20,881 nt of DNA from a virus (IMGVR_UViG_3300048996_000038:1-20881), one strand, 5' to 3'. Shown: positions 13,073 through 20,881, counted from the first letter of the stretch. Notes: generated by a model not told the origin, from the sequence alone. Translations and numbers: made by a program.

Positions 13073-13075
13073 CCC

Positions 13076-14965
13076 ATGGCCGAAGACAAGGCAACATTCA
13101 CATTCGCGGTCGACGAAGACGCGGCAGGGCCAGCCAACAGCGCCGCCGCCGCGCTCGCCGAGCTGCGCGACGAGCTGACCAAGGATGTGAAAGCGCTGTC
13201 AGAGATGAAGCGTGCCATGGCCGATCTCAAAGCGGGCGGGCTCGAAGAATCGTCACAATACAAACAGCTCGCGAAGCAAGTCGGCTTGAAGTCGCAGGCC
13301 ATCGCGCAGAGTCGCGCCAAGTATGTCGAGCTTGGCGGCAGCTTCAAAAAAGCGGGCGCGGCGACCGAAGGCTTCGCCGCGCGCGTGCAACGGCTGACGA
13401 AGATGCAGACCGGGGAAGTCGCGAAGTCTAACCGCGCCATGGCCGAACAGCTCAAGAAGCTGTCAGAGGAAATGGGCGGGTCGAGAGTGCTGCGCCTCTT
13501 GTCGAGCCGCATCGCGCTGATGGGCGCGGTTGGAACGGCGACCGCTGCCGGGATCGTGCTGCTCGTCAAGTACGGCGTCGCGCAAGCGGAAGCCCGACGC
13601 GCTGACCATTTGCGCCTGGAAGGGCTCGTCAAGCTTCGCAACTATTGGGGACGCGCGTCGGGTAACGCCGACGAGATGCAAGGCGCGCTCGACCGCGTCG
13701 CCGCATCGAGCGCGCTCGGACGCGACCAGCTCGCGGGCTACCAAACGCAGCTGTACAAGATGGGCCTGCGCGGCAAGCAACTCGAAACCGTGCTGGAAGG
13801 AATGGCCATCAAATCGGTGACGCAAGGCGAAGAGCAAGCCAACATGTTCGCGGGGTGGGCCGCGGGCTTGGCGCACACGGGCGGCAACGTCGACAAGTTC
13901 GCGGCGCGCGTCAAGTCGCAGCTCGGCGGCATCGCCAGCAAGTACATGCTGCAGTTCGATGTACAGATGAAGAAGTTTCACGAAAACATGGCCATGCTCT
14001 TCGCCGAGCTGGATATCGAGCCGTTGCAGAAAGCGCGGCAAGTGCTGTTCGATCTTTTCAGCCGCGCGACGCCGAGCGGCAAAGCGCTCGCGTCGATCAT
14101 GACGAGTTGGACGCAGCTCTTCGCCGACGGGATCGTCGCGGTCACACCGTTCTTTCGTGACTTCATCCGCGGCGCGTTGCTGTGGGTCATGAAGCTGACG
14201 ACGGCGCTACTCGAAATCCGACTCGCGATCAAAAAAGCCTTCGTCAACATCCCGATGCTTCACAGCATGAAGACCGCCGCATTCTTCGGCTACACCGCGG
14301 TCATGCTGCTCGCGGTCGGCTTCGGCATTCTCGCGGGCGAAATCTTGATCGCGAGCTGGCCAGTCGTGCTCTTCGTCGCCGCGCTGTGGGGCGTATACGA
14401 GCTGTTTAGTCAGCTCGGCGCGCTCTTCTCGGAAAACTATGACGGCTTCGATTGGATGCAGTTTGGCAAGGACGTGTTGCTCGGCATCGTCGAAGGACTT
14501 TGGGCCGGATACAAAGCGCTGACCGAGGCGATCGTCGCCATCGGCGTCGGGCTGTGGACGGGCTTCAAAGCCGTTCTGGGCATCTCGTCGCCGTCGAAAC
14601 TCTTCGCCGACGCGGCGCGCGCTATCCCGCAAGGCATCGTCGTCGGCATTGAAGCCAACGCAGACGACGTACACGACGCGCTCGCGGGTCTCACGCCGAC
14701 GACCGCGATCATGTCGCCCGCGGCGCCGAGCATGACGCCGAGCATCGGCAGCGCTGCGCCCGCTGCGCCCGACGCCGCCGCTGCCGGGACGGGCGGCGCA
14801 GCGCGCGGCAGCCGCGGCAGCGGTCCGACCACGGTCACGATCGGTACGGTTACAGTCAACGCGTCGGGCGGCGACGCGAAGTCGATGGCGATCGACTTCG
14901 TTCGCGAGCTGGAAGCCGCGCTCGAATCGGCGGCGCTATCGATGGGAGCGGCAGCGCATGGCTGA
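13076..14965 (+). CDS. Tail tape measure protein
   Basis: This 629-residue protein sets tail length. The N-terminal third is helical (residues 20-140, rich in Ala, Lys and Glu). A hydrophobic stretch follows at about 142-170 (IALMGAVGTATAAGIVLLV), a long hydrophobic region at about 402-445, and a third at 469-515. GISSPSKLF and IPQGIVVGIEAN near residues 500-525 are hallmark C-terminal motifs of tape measures, and TIGTVTVNASGG plus a final amphipathic helix complete the usual ending. At about 1.5 angstrom per residue (family rule of thumb) the tail would be near 95 nm. The start lies three bases after the frameshift product's stop, which suggests coupling. Confidence 0.92.
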   Translation: MAEDKATFTFAVDEDAAGPANSAAAALAELRDELTKDVKALSEMKRAMADLKAGGLEESSQYKQLAKQVGLKSQAIAQSRAKYVELGGSFKKAGAATEGFAARVQRLTKMQTGEVAKSNRAMAEQLKKLSEEMGGSRVLRLLSSRIALMGAVGTATAAGIVLLVKYGVAQAEARRADHLRLEGLVKLRNYWGRASGNADEMQGALDRVAASSALGRDQLAGYQTQLYKMGLRGKQLETVLEGMAIKSVTQGEEQANMFAGWAAGLAHTGGNVDKFAARVKSQLGGIASKYMLQFDVQMKKFHENMAMLFAELDIEPLQKARQVLFDLFSRATPSGKALASIMTSWTQLFADGIVAVTPFFRDFIRGALLWVMKLTTALLEIRLAIKKAFVNIPMLHSMKTAAFFGYTAVMLLAVGFGILAGEILIASWPVVLFVAALWGVYELFSQLGALFSENYDGFDWMQFGKDVLLGIVEGLWAGYKALTEAIVAIGVGLWTGFKAVLGISSPSKLFADAARAIPQGIVVGIEANADDVHDALAGLTPTTAIMSPAAPSMTPSIGSAAPAAPDAAAAGTGGAARGSRGSGPTTVTIGTVTVNASGGDAKSMAIDFVRELEAALESAALSMGAAAHG

Positions 14966-15656
14966 CACGCCCGTCGCGCGGGCGACGTCGAAGCCTGTTC
15001 CGAAGGCGGGCCGGGCTCGTCGCGCGCGGCCCGCCGCTGCGGCGTCGACGAAATGGAATCCCATCACGCAGCCCATCGATCGGATCAAGATGGGCGGCAA
15101 ATGGTCGCCCGGGATTTGCGACATCAGCGGCGCGTCGGCGCCGCGCAAATGGGAGGAGATCGGCGGATACGGGATGTCCGGAGCGCTGCTCGTCTATCGT
15201 GGTTGGGGCATCTCGCACTTTTCGATCAGACTGCGCCTGTACAGCGAAGATGACTGGGCCGTGTGGGATGACTTCAAGGCGCTTGTCACCCGACCGCCGC
15301 GCAATACGCGCCCGCACTCGATCGACGTGTCACATCCGTTGCTCGAGGATCTACAGATCCGATCGGTCGTCGTTGAGGATTTGCTCGTGCCAGAGCAGAC
15401 CGCCGACGGCGAGTGGACGATCGAAATCAAGGTCATCGCCTACCGCACGCTGACGCGCTCCGAAGTCGCGGTCGACGGCGGCGCGGGCGACACGCCGCTC
15501 GACGCGCTTGACCTCGAACTGCTCGCCGAGAAAGCGCGCCACAAAGAGATCCTAGACGAGACCGCCGCGCTCGACTCGCCCGTTAAGGCGGGCGCCGCCT
15601 TACGCGGACTCGCCGCGCTCATAGCGCCATCGGGCGGAGCGCTGGGGAAGCGATGA
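14958..15656 (+). CDS. Baseplate or tube-initiation protein candidate
   Basis: This 232-residue protein follows the tape measure. The first 30 residues are basic and Ala-rich (GRARRARPAAAA), probably flexible. The core (KMGGKWSPGICDISGASAPR, YGMSGALLVYRG, FSIRLRLYSEDDWAVWDDF) is beta-rich with conserved-looking tryptophans. The C-terminus is helical and acidic. The position is that of a tube-initiation, gp53-like or Mu gpN-like baseplate protein. I cannot choose a family from sequence alone. ATG 14958 overlaps the tape measure stop by eight bases, and its own stop overlaps the next ATG, so it is made with the baseplate set. Confidence 0.75.
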   Translation: MADTPVARATSKPVPKAGRARRARPAAAASTKWNPITQPIDRIKMGGKWSPGICDISGASAPRKWEEIGGYGMSGALLVYRGWGISHFSIRLRLYSEDDWAVWDDFKALVTRPPRNTRPHSIDVSHPLLEDLQIRSVVVEDLLVPEQTADGEWTIEIKVIAYRTLTRSEVAVDGGAGDTPLDALDLELLAEKARHKEILDETAALDSPVKAGAALRGLAALIAPSGGALGKR

Positions 15657-16846
15657 CCGAAGCCTTCGCTACAGCCAACGGTCACAAGCTCGCGAGCTGC
15701 CGCATCAACGTTGGCAACGTCGGGCCGTGGGATGCCGACTGCGTACTGACCGACGCGGCGCGCGAGCTGGCGCCCGGGTCGCGCGTCGAGATCGTCATCG
15801 GCAAGACGAGCTTCCGCGGGACGATCGTCGACGGGCTCGACGGGACCTTCGGACTGCAGCACCGCTTCGTCGCGGCAGCTGGCGGCGACGGATGGGGCAA
15901 GGACGTCGAGCCGAAGGGCTACCACAATGACGCGGGCGTCAAAGCGCGGCTCGTCGCCGAAGACCTCGCGCGCGAGGTCGGCGAGACGCTCGGCAACTTC
16001 GTCCCGGCGAACGAACGCATCGGTGCGCACTTCGTTCGCACGGGACGCTTCGCCGCGAGCGCGGTCCTATCGTCGGTCATCGGCGACGGCGTCGCTTGGT
16101 GGGTCGATTACAACGGACTGACGCAAGTCGGACTGCGACCCGAAGCGCCCGCGGGCAAGTGCGACTTGCTCGCGTTCAACCCGCGCACGCGCATCGCGAC
16201 GCTGCACGTCGACGATCCGGCAGCGGTCGGCGTCGGGTCGATCCTGGATGACGAGAAGCTCGACGCTGCGTACGTCGTGCGCGGGCTCGAAATCCGCGTC
16301 AGCGAAGACGAGTTCCGGGTCGTCGCCTGGACGGGCGGCAGTCCGACCAATCCGTCGCGGCTCGCCGGGCTACTGACCCGCATAGCTCGCCGAGCCACTG
16401 ACGGCCCGCTGTGGGGCAAGTACCGATACCGCGTCGTGAGTCAAGCCGGCGACGGGCGGGTCGAGCTACAGGCTGTGCGGGCCGCTGCCGGGCTGCCTGA
16501 CGCCAAGCTCGTCGCGCAGTGGCCAGGCGTCCCGGGCGCGTACGCCGAGCTGCAGCCGGGCGCAGAATGCCTTGTCGAGTTTATCGAAGGCGACGCCGCG
16601 CAGCCCATCGTCACGGGCTTCGCCGGACCGGGCGGCGTCGGCTTCGTCCCGGCCGGGCTGACGCTCGGCGGGACCGATGGCTCGCCCGCGGCGCGCATCG
16701 GAGACGTCGTCGAAGTGCTGCTACCGCCCGCGACCGCGACGGGCGTCATCGGCAGCGCGCCATTCACGGGCGTCATCGTCTTCGCGTCGCCGAAGACGTT
16801 GGGCCAGATCTCGTCGGGATCGTCGAAGGTCAAGGTCGCGTCATGA
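15653..16846 (+). CDS. Baseplate hub fused to central spike domain
   Basis: This 397-residue protein appears to join two Mu genes in one. Residues 1-245 (RINVGNVGPWDADCVL, RVEIVIGKTSFRGTIVDGL, RIGAHFVRTGRFAASAVLSS) look like a gpP/gp44-type hub with beta-sandwich parts. Residues about 246-326 (WGKYRYRVVSQAGDGRVELQ, LPDAKLVAQWPGVPGAYAEL, CLVEFIEGDAAQPIVTGF) match the OB-fold of gp45/gpV-like spikes that pierce the outer membrane. The last 70 residues are Gly-rich with beta repeats but lack an evident HxH iron-binding tip. Overlaps on both sides (ATGA) fit a baseplate operon. The fusion reading is an inference from domain resemblance. Confidence 0.8.
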   Translation: MTEAFATANGHKLASCRINVGNVGPWDADCVLTDAARELAPGSRVEIVIGKTSFRGTIVDGLDGTFGLQHRFVAAAGGDGWGKDVEPKGYHNDAGVKARLVAEDLAREVGETLGNFVPANERIGAHFVRTGRFAASAVLSSVIGDGVAWWVDYNGLTQVGLRPEAPAGKCDLLAFNPRTRIATLHVDDPAAVGVGSILDDEKLDAAYVVRGLEIRVSEDEFRVVAWTGGSPTNPSRLAGLLTRIARRATDGPLWGKYRYRVVSQAGDGRVELQAVRAAAGLPDAKLVAQWPGVPGAYAELQPGAECLVEFIEGDAAQPIVTGFAGPGGVGFVPAGLTLGGTDGSPAARIGDVVEVLLPPATATGVIGSAPFTGVIVFASPKTLGQISSGSSKVKVAS

Positions 16847-17373
16847 CGATCGCCAAGCTCGGCGACATGACGATCGGGGCGGCGCTGCCGGGCGTGTCGA
16901 TCGGGCTCGCCGCGGGCGCTGCCGGCATCGGCACCGCGCTGCCGGACTTGCAAGCTCGCATGACGGCGCTGCTCGCGTTCAGCCCGCCGCCGCTGTCGCT
17001 CGGCTTCGCGGGCGCGCTCGCGCTCGCGCAATCGGTGCTGTCGCAGCTTCAAGCCGCCGCCGCGCTCGGCGTACCATTCCCAAGCGTCGACACGTCGGCG
17101 GCCCAAATCGCGTTCGCGCTTGCTGAAATCGGCGTCAAGCTCGCGAGCGTGTCGGCGCAGCTCGACCTCATCGTCGGGCTGCAAGGCGCGCTGTCAGGCG
17201 GGTCGCTGCGCGCGTACGCATACGAAGGCGCGGTCGGCAACTTCGGCGCCGAGTTCGCGGTCGAGCTGGCGACCGACCCGACGCCCGCCGCGCACGCGCA
17301 CGCGCTCGTCATGATGACGACCGACCCGGCGTCATGGTCAGCGCTCGGCGCGCTCGCGAAGGTCGCGCCATGA
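16843..17373 (+). CDS. Hydrophobic Ala/Gly-rich baseplate-associated protein, unknown
   Basis: This 176-residue product starts at the ATG overlapping the spike stop (16843-16846). The N-terminal KLGDMTIGAALPGVSIGLAA is Gly-rich. Residues 30-115 are mostly Ala/Leu helices without charge (GFAGALALAQSVLSQLQAAA, IGVKLASVSAQLDLIVGLQG), and the C-terminal half is mixed alpha-beta. No signal peptide or membrane topology stands out, so the helices may pack against each other or around the spike. I do not know the family. Genes of this kind next to spike genes suggest a spike-associated or baseplate centre role. Both ends overlap neighbours. Confidence 0.72.
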   Translation: MTIAKLGDMTIGAALPGVSIGLAAGAAGIGTALPDLQARMTALLAFSPPPLSLGFAGALALAQSVLSQLQAAAALGVPFPSVDTSAAQIAFALAEIGVKLASVSAQLDLIVGLQGALSGGSLRAYAYEGAVGNFGAEFAVELATDPTPAAHAHALVMMTTDPASWSALGALAKVAP

Positions 17374-17849
17374 ACAAGACCGTAGCCGACGCGCTCGCTG
17401 CCGACCTTGCCACGCTGACGCGCGTGACCGACGCGCCGACCGAGTCGCTCGGCTTCGGCACTGATCTGAGCTGCCTGACCGACTTCACGCCCGACGCGCG
17501 AGAGGTTGATCCGATGTCGCGCGAAGGCATCGTCGAGTCGATCGTGCGCCGACTGTCCACGCCGCGCGGGCGGGTCATCGACGCGCCCGACTTCGGGTAC
17601 GACTTGCGCGGCGCGCTCAACCGGGCGACGACCGATGACACGCTGCGCGCGCTCGTCGGCGACATCCGAAACGAGCTGACCAAAGACGATCGCATCGTCG
17701 ACGTCGACGTCGAGCTAGATACCAGCGACGACCGCTTGTCACTACGCGTGTCGCTCTTCGTCGAAGCGGTCGACCCGCGTGTCGGCGGCTTCGATCTCGT
17801 CTTCGTCATGACCGGGGACAACATCACGCTGGAAGGCGCGGGCACATGA
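17370..17849 (+). CDS. Baseplate wedge protein (gp25 / Mu gp46-like)
   Basis: This 159-residue protein has the marks of the gp25-like/DUF2634-like baseplate family. After a variable N-terminus come SREGIVESIVRRLSTPRG, then VIDAPDFGYDLRGALN and an IRNELTKDDRIVDVDVELD helix-strand unit. Such proteins nucleate sheath assembly at the baseplate. It sits directly before a baseplate J-like gene, the order seen in Mu (gp46-gp47) and other contractile systems. ATG 17370 is chosen because it overlaps the upstream TGA. The stop overlaps the next ATG. Confidence 0.83.
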   Translation: MNKTVADALAADLATLTRVTDAPTESLGFGTDLSCLTDFTPDAREVDPMSREGIVESIVRRLSTPRGRVIDAPDFGYDLRGALNRATTDDTLRALVGDIRNELTKDDRIVDVDVELDTSDDRLSLRVSLFVEAVDPRVGGFDLVFVMTGDNITLEGAGT

Positions 17850-19012
17850 CGACTCCCACGATCGACGAGTTGACGACGCCGTTGTCGCGCACCGAAGCGC
17901 AATCGTCCATGCATGCCGTGCTGGCGCGGCTCGGAATCAATGTGACGGTCTGGAAGCCGGGCGGCTCGCTGCGCACCGTGCTCGTCAGCGTGGCGTCGGT
18001 CGTCGCGTCGCTGTCGCGCCTGCAAGCTGACATCGCGCGGTCGAGCTTCCTGGAATACTCGACGGGCGACTGGCTGCGGCTCGTCGCCCGCTACGTGTAC
18101 GGCGTCGAGTTCAACCCGGCGACGTTCGCAACCGGACCGCTGACGCTCGTCAACACGGGCGGCGGCGTGTACGCGCTCGACGCCGACGATTTGATTGTGT
18201 CGACCGCTGCCGGCCGGACGTATCGCAATGTCGAGCCCGTGACGCTTGCGGGCTCGACGCCCGCGACGATCACCGTGCGCGCGACCGAAGCGGGCGCCGA
18301 CTCGACCGCGGGCGCGGGCGAGATTGTGCAGCTCGTTACGACGCTACCGGGCGTGAGCTGTTTCAACTCGTCGGCACTCGTCGGCGCCGACATCGAGTCA
18401 GACGCCGCACTGCGCGTGCGCTGTTACGAGCGGCTCGGCGCGCTGTCGCCGCTGGGGCCGTGGGATGCGTACAGCTACGCCGTGCGGTCGGCGAAGCGCG
18501 CCGACGAGTCAGTGCTCGGCGTGACCCGCACGCGCGTCAGCAAGGACGGGTTCGGCAACGTCTATGTCTACTGCGCGACGAAGTCGGGTGGCGTCGTCGC
18601 GGGCGACCTCGCGATCGCCGACGAAGCCGTGCAACGCGCGGCGGCGCCGCTCGCCGTCACGGCCCACACGCTCGCCGCCGTCGAAGTGCCCGTGCCCGTT
18701 CAGTACGAGCTGTGGATGTACAACACCTCGGGACGCAGCGAAGACCAGATCAAATCGGCGATCGAGCTGCGGCTCGCGAGCTTCTTCGCGGCGCAGCCCA
18801 TCGGCGGCAACGTCATCGACGGCGGCATCGGGCGCGTGTATCTCGACGCGCTGCGCGCCGCCATCGCGTCGACGCTGCCGGAAATCTTCCACTGCCAAGT
18901 GACCGCGCCGACCGCCGATGTCGTGCTGCTCGTGTCGCAAGTCGCGGTCGCCGCACCGTCGACCGTCATCGCGATCCACCAAGTTGCGCCGCCCGAAGGG
19001 TACGGCGCATGA
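17846..19012 (+). CDS. Baseplate J-like protein (Mu gp47-like)
   Basis: This 388-residue wedge protein shows the baseplate J pattern. An N-terminal helical part is followed by FLEYSTGDWLRLVARYVYGV, then VNTGGGVYALDADDLIVSTA and TYRNVEPVTLAGSTPATITV with beta repeats. Next come VRATEAGADSTAGAG and SDAALRVRCYERLGALSPLG, and AYSYAVRSAKRADESVLGVT leads to the C-terminal domain. Length and order are normal. It would connect the hub to the outer baseplate and fibres. ATG 17846 overlaps the upstream stop, and its stop overlaps the next small gene. Confidence 0.93.
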   Translation: MTTPTIDELTTPLSRTEAQSSMHAVLARLGINVTVWKPGGSLRTVLVSVASVVASLSRLQADIARSSFLEYSTGDWLRLVARYVYGVEFNPATFATGPLTLVNTGGGVYALDADDLIVSTAAGRTYRNVEPVTLAGSTPATITVRATEAGADSTAGAGEIVQLVTTLPGVSCFNSSALVGADIESDAALRVRCYERLGALSPLGPWDAYSYAVRSAKRADESVLGVTRTRVSKDGFGNVYVYCATKSGGVVAGDLAIADEAVQRAAAPLAVTAHTLAAVEVPVPVQYELWMYNTSGRSEDQIKSAIELRLASFFAAQPIGGNVIDGGIGRVYLDALRAAIASTLPEIFHCQVTAPTADVVLLVSQVAVAAPSTVIAIHQVAPPEGYGA

Positions 19013-19233
19013 GCGCCCGGCGATTCATTCTCCGACGCCGCGAAGACGAAACCGGACTGTCGGGCGTCGGAGACGTTGCGTGGGGCGTGGTCTTCCCTGA
19101 CGGCGTCGCAGTCACGCGATGGTGCGTGTCCGACGTCAGGCAGACGTGCGTATGGAAGTCGCTTGATGACGTGCGCGCTGTGCACGGGCACAACGGGAAA
19201 ACCGAAATCATCTTCTTGGACGAGCAGTCCTAA
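19009..19233 (+). CDS. Small conserved-looking phage protein, unknown
   Basis: This 74-residue product, beginning MSARRFILRRREDETG, is compact and mixed beta. It has VAWGVVFPDGVAVTRWCVSD followed by VWKSLDDVRAVHGHNGKTEI and IIFLD. The VxFPDG-x3-RW and HGHxGKT-x-I pattern is one I remember from short hypothetical proteins of many phages, usually without known function; this is memory and not a search. The start overlaps the baseplate J stop as ATGA, and the TAA shares one base with the next ATG (19233). Its place among baseplate genes suggests a virion or assembly role. Confidence 0.72.
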   Translation: MSARRFILRRREDETGLSGVGDVAWGVVFPDGVAVTRWCVSDVRQTCVWKSLDDVRAVHGHNGKTEIIFLDEQS

Positions 19234-19952
19234 TGCTGCAGACCTTCCGCGACACGCTGCGCCGCATCACGCCGCCGTGGCTGCAACATGACGTCGCCGG
19301 GCGCGTGTTGCACACGATCGGCGTAACGCTCGACGCGTGCGCGGATGCAACCGTGGCGGGCGTGAAGCTGCGCTTTCCGGGCTACATGCCCGAAGCGTTG
19401 CCGCTGCTCGGTCGCGAGCGACGCATCTCGCGCGGGCGCTTGGAGCCTGACGAGCTGTACGCGCAGCGGCTCATGCGCTGGCTCGTCGACCATCAGCGCC
19501 GCGGCGGTCCGTACGCAATGCTCGCGCAGCTGTACGCGCACTACGCGTCAGCGCCTATGGTCATCGAGTTGCAGTATCGAAGCGGGCGGCGTTTCCGTAT
19601 GGACGTCGCCGGCAGCGTCACGCGCGACATCGCCGGATGGTCGGACGGCGACCCGGCGCAGTGGGCGCGATGGGTCTTGCGCCTCGCGCTGCCGACCGCG
19701 TCGGTCGACGGCGGGACGTGGGACAACGCTGACGATCAGTGGGCAGACCCGGCGAGCGTCTGGGATTGCGCGCTGTCGCCTGACGACGTCGCCGACTACA
19801 CGTTGATCCCGCGCGAGTGGAATGCCGCGCATTGCATCGGGCTCGTCGAGCTGCTTACCACGGACCTCGAAACGTGGAACAGCGAACGCCCGTGGTCGGA
19901 AGTCAGCGGGCGATGGAACGGACCGAGCCCGATCCAACTCACAGTGAGGTAA
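19233..19952 (+). CDS. Tail protein I / Mu gp48-like baseplate protein
   Basis: This 239-residue protein follows the J-like protein. In Mu-like and P2-like baseplates the next protein (gp48 or gpI) closes the wedge and links to the tail fibre. The N-terminal ITPPWLQHDVAGRVLHTIGV and ATVAGVKLRFPGYMPEALPL segments plus DELYAQRLMRWLVDHQRRGG are helical and fit that role. The C-terminal half is rich in Trp and Asp (WDNADDQWADPASVWDCALS, WSEVSGRWNGP), likely a beta region for fibre contact. The TAA stop overlaps the strong GTGAGGT ribosome site of the next gene. Confidence 0.78.
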   Translation: MLQTFRDTLRRITPPWLQHDVAGRVLHTIGVTLDACADATVAGVKLRFPGYMPEALPLLGRERRISRGRLEPDELYAQRLMRWLVDHQRRGGPYAMLAQLYAHYASAPMVIELQYRSGRRFRMDVAGSVTRDIAGWSDGDPAQWARWVLRLALPTASVDGGTWDNADDQWADPASVWDCALSPDDVADYTLIPREWNAAHCIGLVELLTTDLETWNSERPWSEVSGRWNGPSPIQLTVR

Positions 19953-19955
19953 GTC

Positions 19956-20881
19956 ATGTCGCGTGTACTGACCGAGACCAGCAGCTTCGACACAGCGATC
20001 GTTGTACCCGAAGGGCTCGACTCGCGCGCGCACGCCGCCGAAGACGTCGCCGCGCTGGCGCAAGCGCTCGCCAATCGCACGCGCTATTTGCTCGACGCCT
20101 TCGGCAGCGCGGGCGTGCCGAGCGACGTTGCACGCACGACCATCGCGCAAACGTTCAGTCAAAAGCAGACCTTCGGGCAGGTTGTCGCCGCGTCGACGCC
20201 CGCGATCGCCGGTTCGGCGCTGGCCGTGATCGCGGGCGTGTCGGGAAGCAAATGGTCGCACGTCAGCGACATCCGCGTTGACAGCTCGATCCGAGCGCAC
20301 GTCTATGCGGGCTCGCAAGCTGATTCCGACGGCGGGCTCGTCATCTGCATCAATGCCTACTGGGACCCGGCCGACTCGCTTTGGCATCGGCACAACGGCG
20401 GGCGACCCGCAACGGCGGTCGTCTTGTATAACGACCGCGCGCGCTTCGCTTACATGAACGTTGGCAGCTGGCCACTGTGGCTCGACGACCGTCGCCAGCT
20501 CGCGCTCGCAAGCCCGATGCGACTGGATCTCCAGACCGCGAGTCTGTTCGGCACCGCGGCGCGCGCGTGGAATCCTACAACGGGCGCATACGGCGGACTG
20601 ATCGCGACCGACACGGGCGTGGACGGCGGCGCGTTGATCCCGATCCAATTGCCGCAAGGGTCGTATCTGAAAAACGTCGAAGCGCGGATGCTCACGAATT
20701 CTCACGAGGCGCGCCTGCACGTCATCCGCTCGTCGCGTGCCGACTGGACGCCGACAAACACACTCACGCCGCAAGAAGTGCTGGCGTCGGTCAGCACGTC
20801 ATCGATCGAAATGGTCACGCTGTCGGCGACGCTCAATCAGCAGATCGACAATTCCGCTGACAGCTACTGGGCCGCGGTCGA
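19956..20881 (+). CDS. Tail fibre-like protein (5' part, cut by window end)
   Basis: An open frame starts at ATG 19956 behind GTGAGGT and runs 308 codons off the window end without a stop. The N-terminal AAEDVAALAQALANRTRYLL helix is typical of phage tail-fibre or tail-appendage beginnings. It continues as QTFSQKQTFGQVVAAS and a beta-rich part with GGLVICINAYWDPADSLWH, RFAYMNVGSWPLWLDD and VEARMLTNSHEARLHVI. Position after the tail protein I-like gene supports a fibre or host-recognition structure. The receptor-binding end is not in the window, so specificity cannot be judged. Confidence 0.78.
   Translation, partial: MSRVLTETSSFDTAIVVPEGLDSRAHAAEDVAALAQALANRTRYLLDAFGSAGVPSDVARTTIAQTFSQKQTFGQVVAASTPAIAGSALAVIAGVSGSKWSHVSDIRVDSSIRAHVYAGSQADSDGGLVICINAYWDPADSLWHRHNGGRPATAVVLYNDRARFAYMNVGSWPLWLDDRRQLALASPMRLDLQTASLFGTAARAWNPTTGAYGGLIATDTGVDGGALIPIQLPQGSYLKNVEARMLTNSHEARLHVIRSSRADWTPTNTLTPQEVLASVSTSSIEMVTLSATLNQQIDNSADSYWAAV

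Noticed and set aside
12787-13431. Open frame spanning the chaperone and tape measure starts in the third frame
   Set aside because: Arg-rich shadow; the -1 frame extension ending at 13072 gives a protein-like sequence and joins properly to the tape measure.
18460-19008. N-terminal extension of the small gene at 19009
   Set aside because: Arg-rich shadow of the baseplate J-like gene; ATG 19009 makes an ATGA overlap.
19548-20774. Minus-strand open frame of 408 codons opposite the tail I-like and fibre genes
   Set aside because: The translation is very rich in Arg and low in hydrophobic residues, and it covers two + strand genes with good starts and overlaps.
1-20881. CRISPR arrays, insertion sequences, rRNA, classic hairpin-plus-T-run terminators
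   Set aside because: I looked for regular spaced repeats, transposase motifs and terminator hairpins followed by T runs and found none.

Overview
The window is a piece of a high-GC, contractile-tailed (myovirus-type) phage or prophage genome. It holds the packaging, head and tail module. Every supported gene is on the + strand, and the genes are packed head to tail. Most joints are ATGA or GTGA stop-start overlaps, so this looks like one long late transcription unit. No integrase, replication gene, lysis cassette or host gene is visible. The sequence alone therefore cannot say whether this is a free phage or a prophage, or which host it has. The very high GC content, the GC-ending codons and the clear Shine-Dalgarno sites fit a high-GC bacterium. 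The head genes (DUF935/Mu gp29-like portal, S49 protease, Mu gpT-like capsid, DUF1320-like protein) and the baseplate order resemble the Mu-like structural plan. No Mu gpF-like minor head protein was found.

Layout. Positions 1-145 are lower in GC and may hold a promoter or the end of an upstream gene. Positions 146-1947 hold five small genes: a helix-turn-helix protein with a proline-rich linker (possible small terminase), a helical protein, two Cys-rich probable zinc proteins and a short unknown. The large terminase (1944-3617) follows, then a one-segment membrane protein, a second small HTH protein and the portal (4019-5776). The S49 capsid protease (5773-7287) contains a convincing in-frame internal start at 6544 that would yield a separate scaffold. 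Next are a decoration-like protein, the major capsid protein and a tRNA-like gene with CAU anticodon (8844-8915) in the gap after the capsid gene. Three head-tail connector or completion genes (8938-10465) follow.

The tail module runs from 10480 to the end: sheath, tube, a tail assembly chaperone with a probable -1 programmed frameshift (slip near 12875-12881, extension to 13072), tape measure, a baseplate or tube-initiation candidate, a hub-spike fusion, a hydrophobic unknown, a gp25/Mu gp46-like wedge protein, a baseplate J-like protein, a small conserved-looking protein, a Mu gp48/tail protein I-like protein, and the start of a probable tail-fibre gene cut by the window end.

How the genes would work together: terminase and portal load DNA into a prohead built from capsid and scaffold and matured by the S49 protease. 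The connector proteins join the head to a tube and sheath whose length is set by the tape measure with help from the chaperones. The baseplate proteins and fibre form the host-contact end. The strongest points for a second look are the internal scaffold start, the frameshift, the tRNA-like gene inside the structural operon, the related pair of HTH domains flanking the terminase, and the zinc-finger-like insertion in the terminase.
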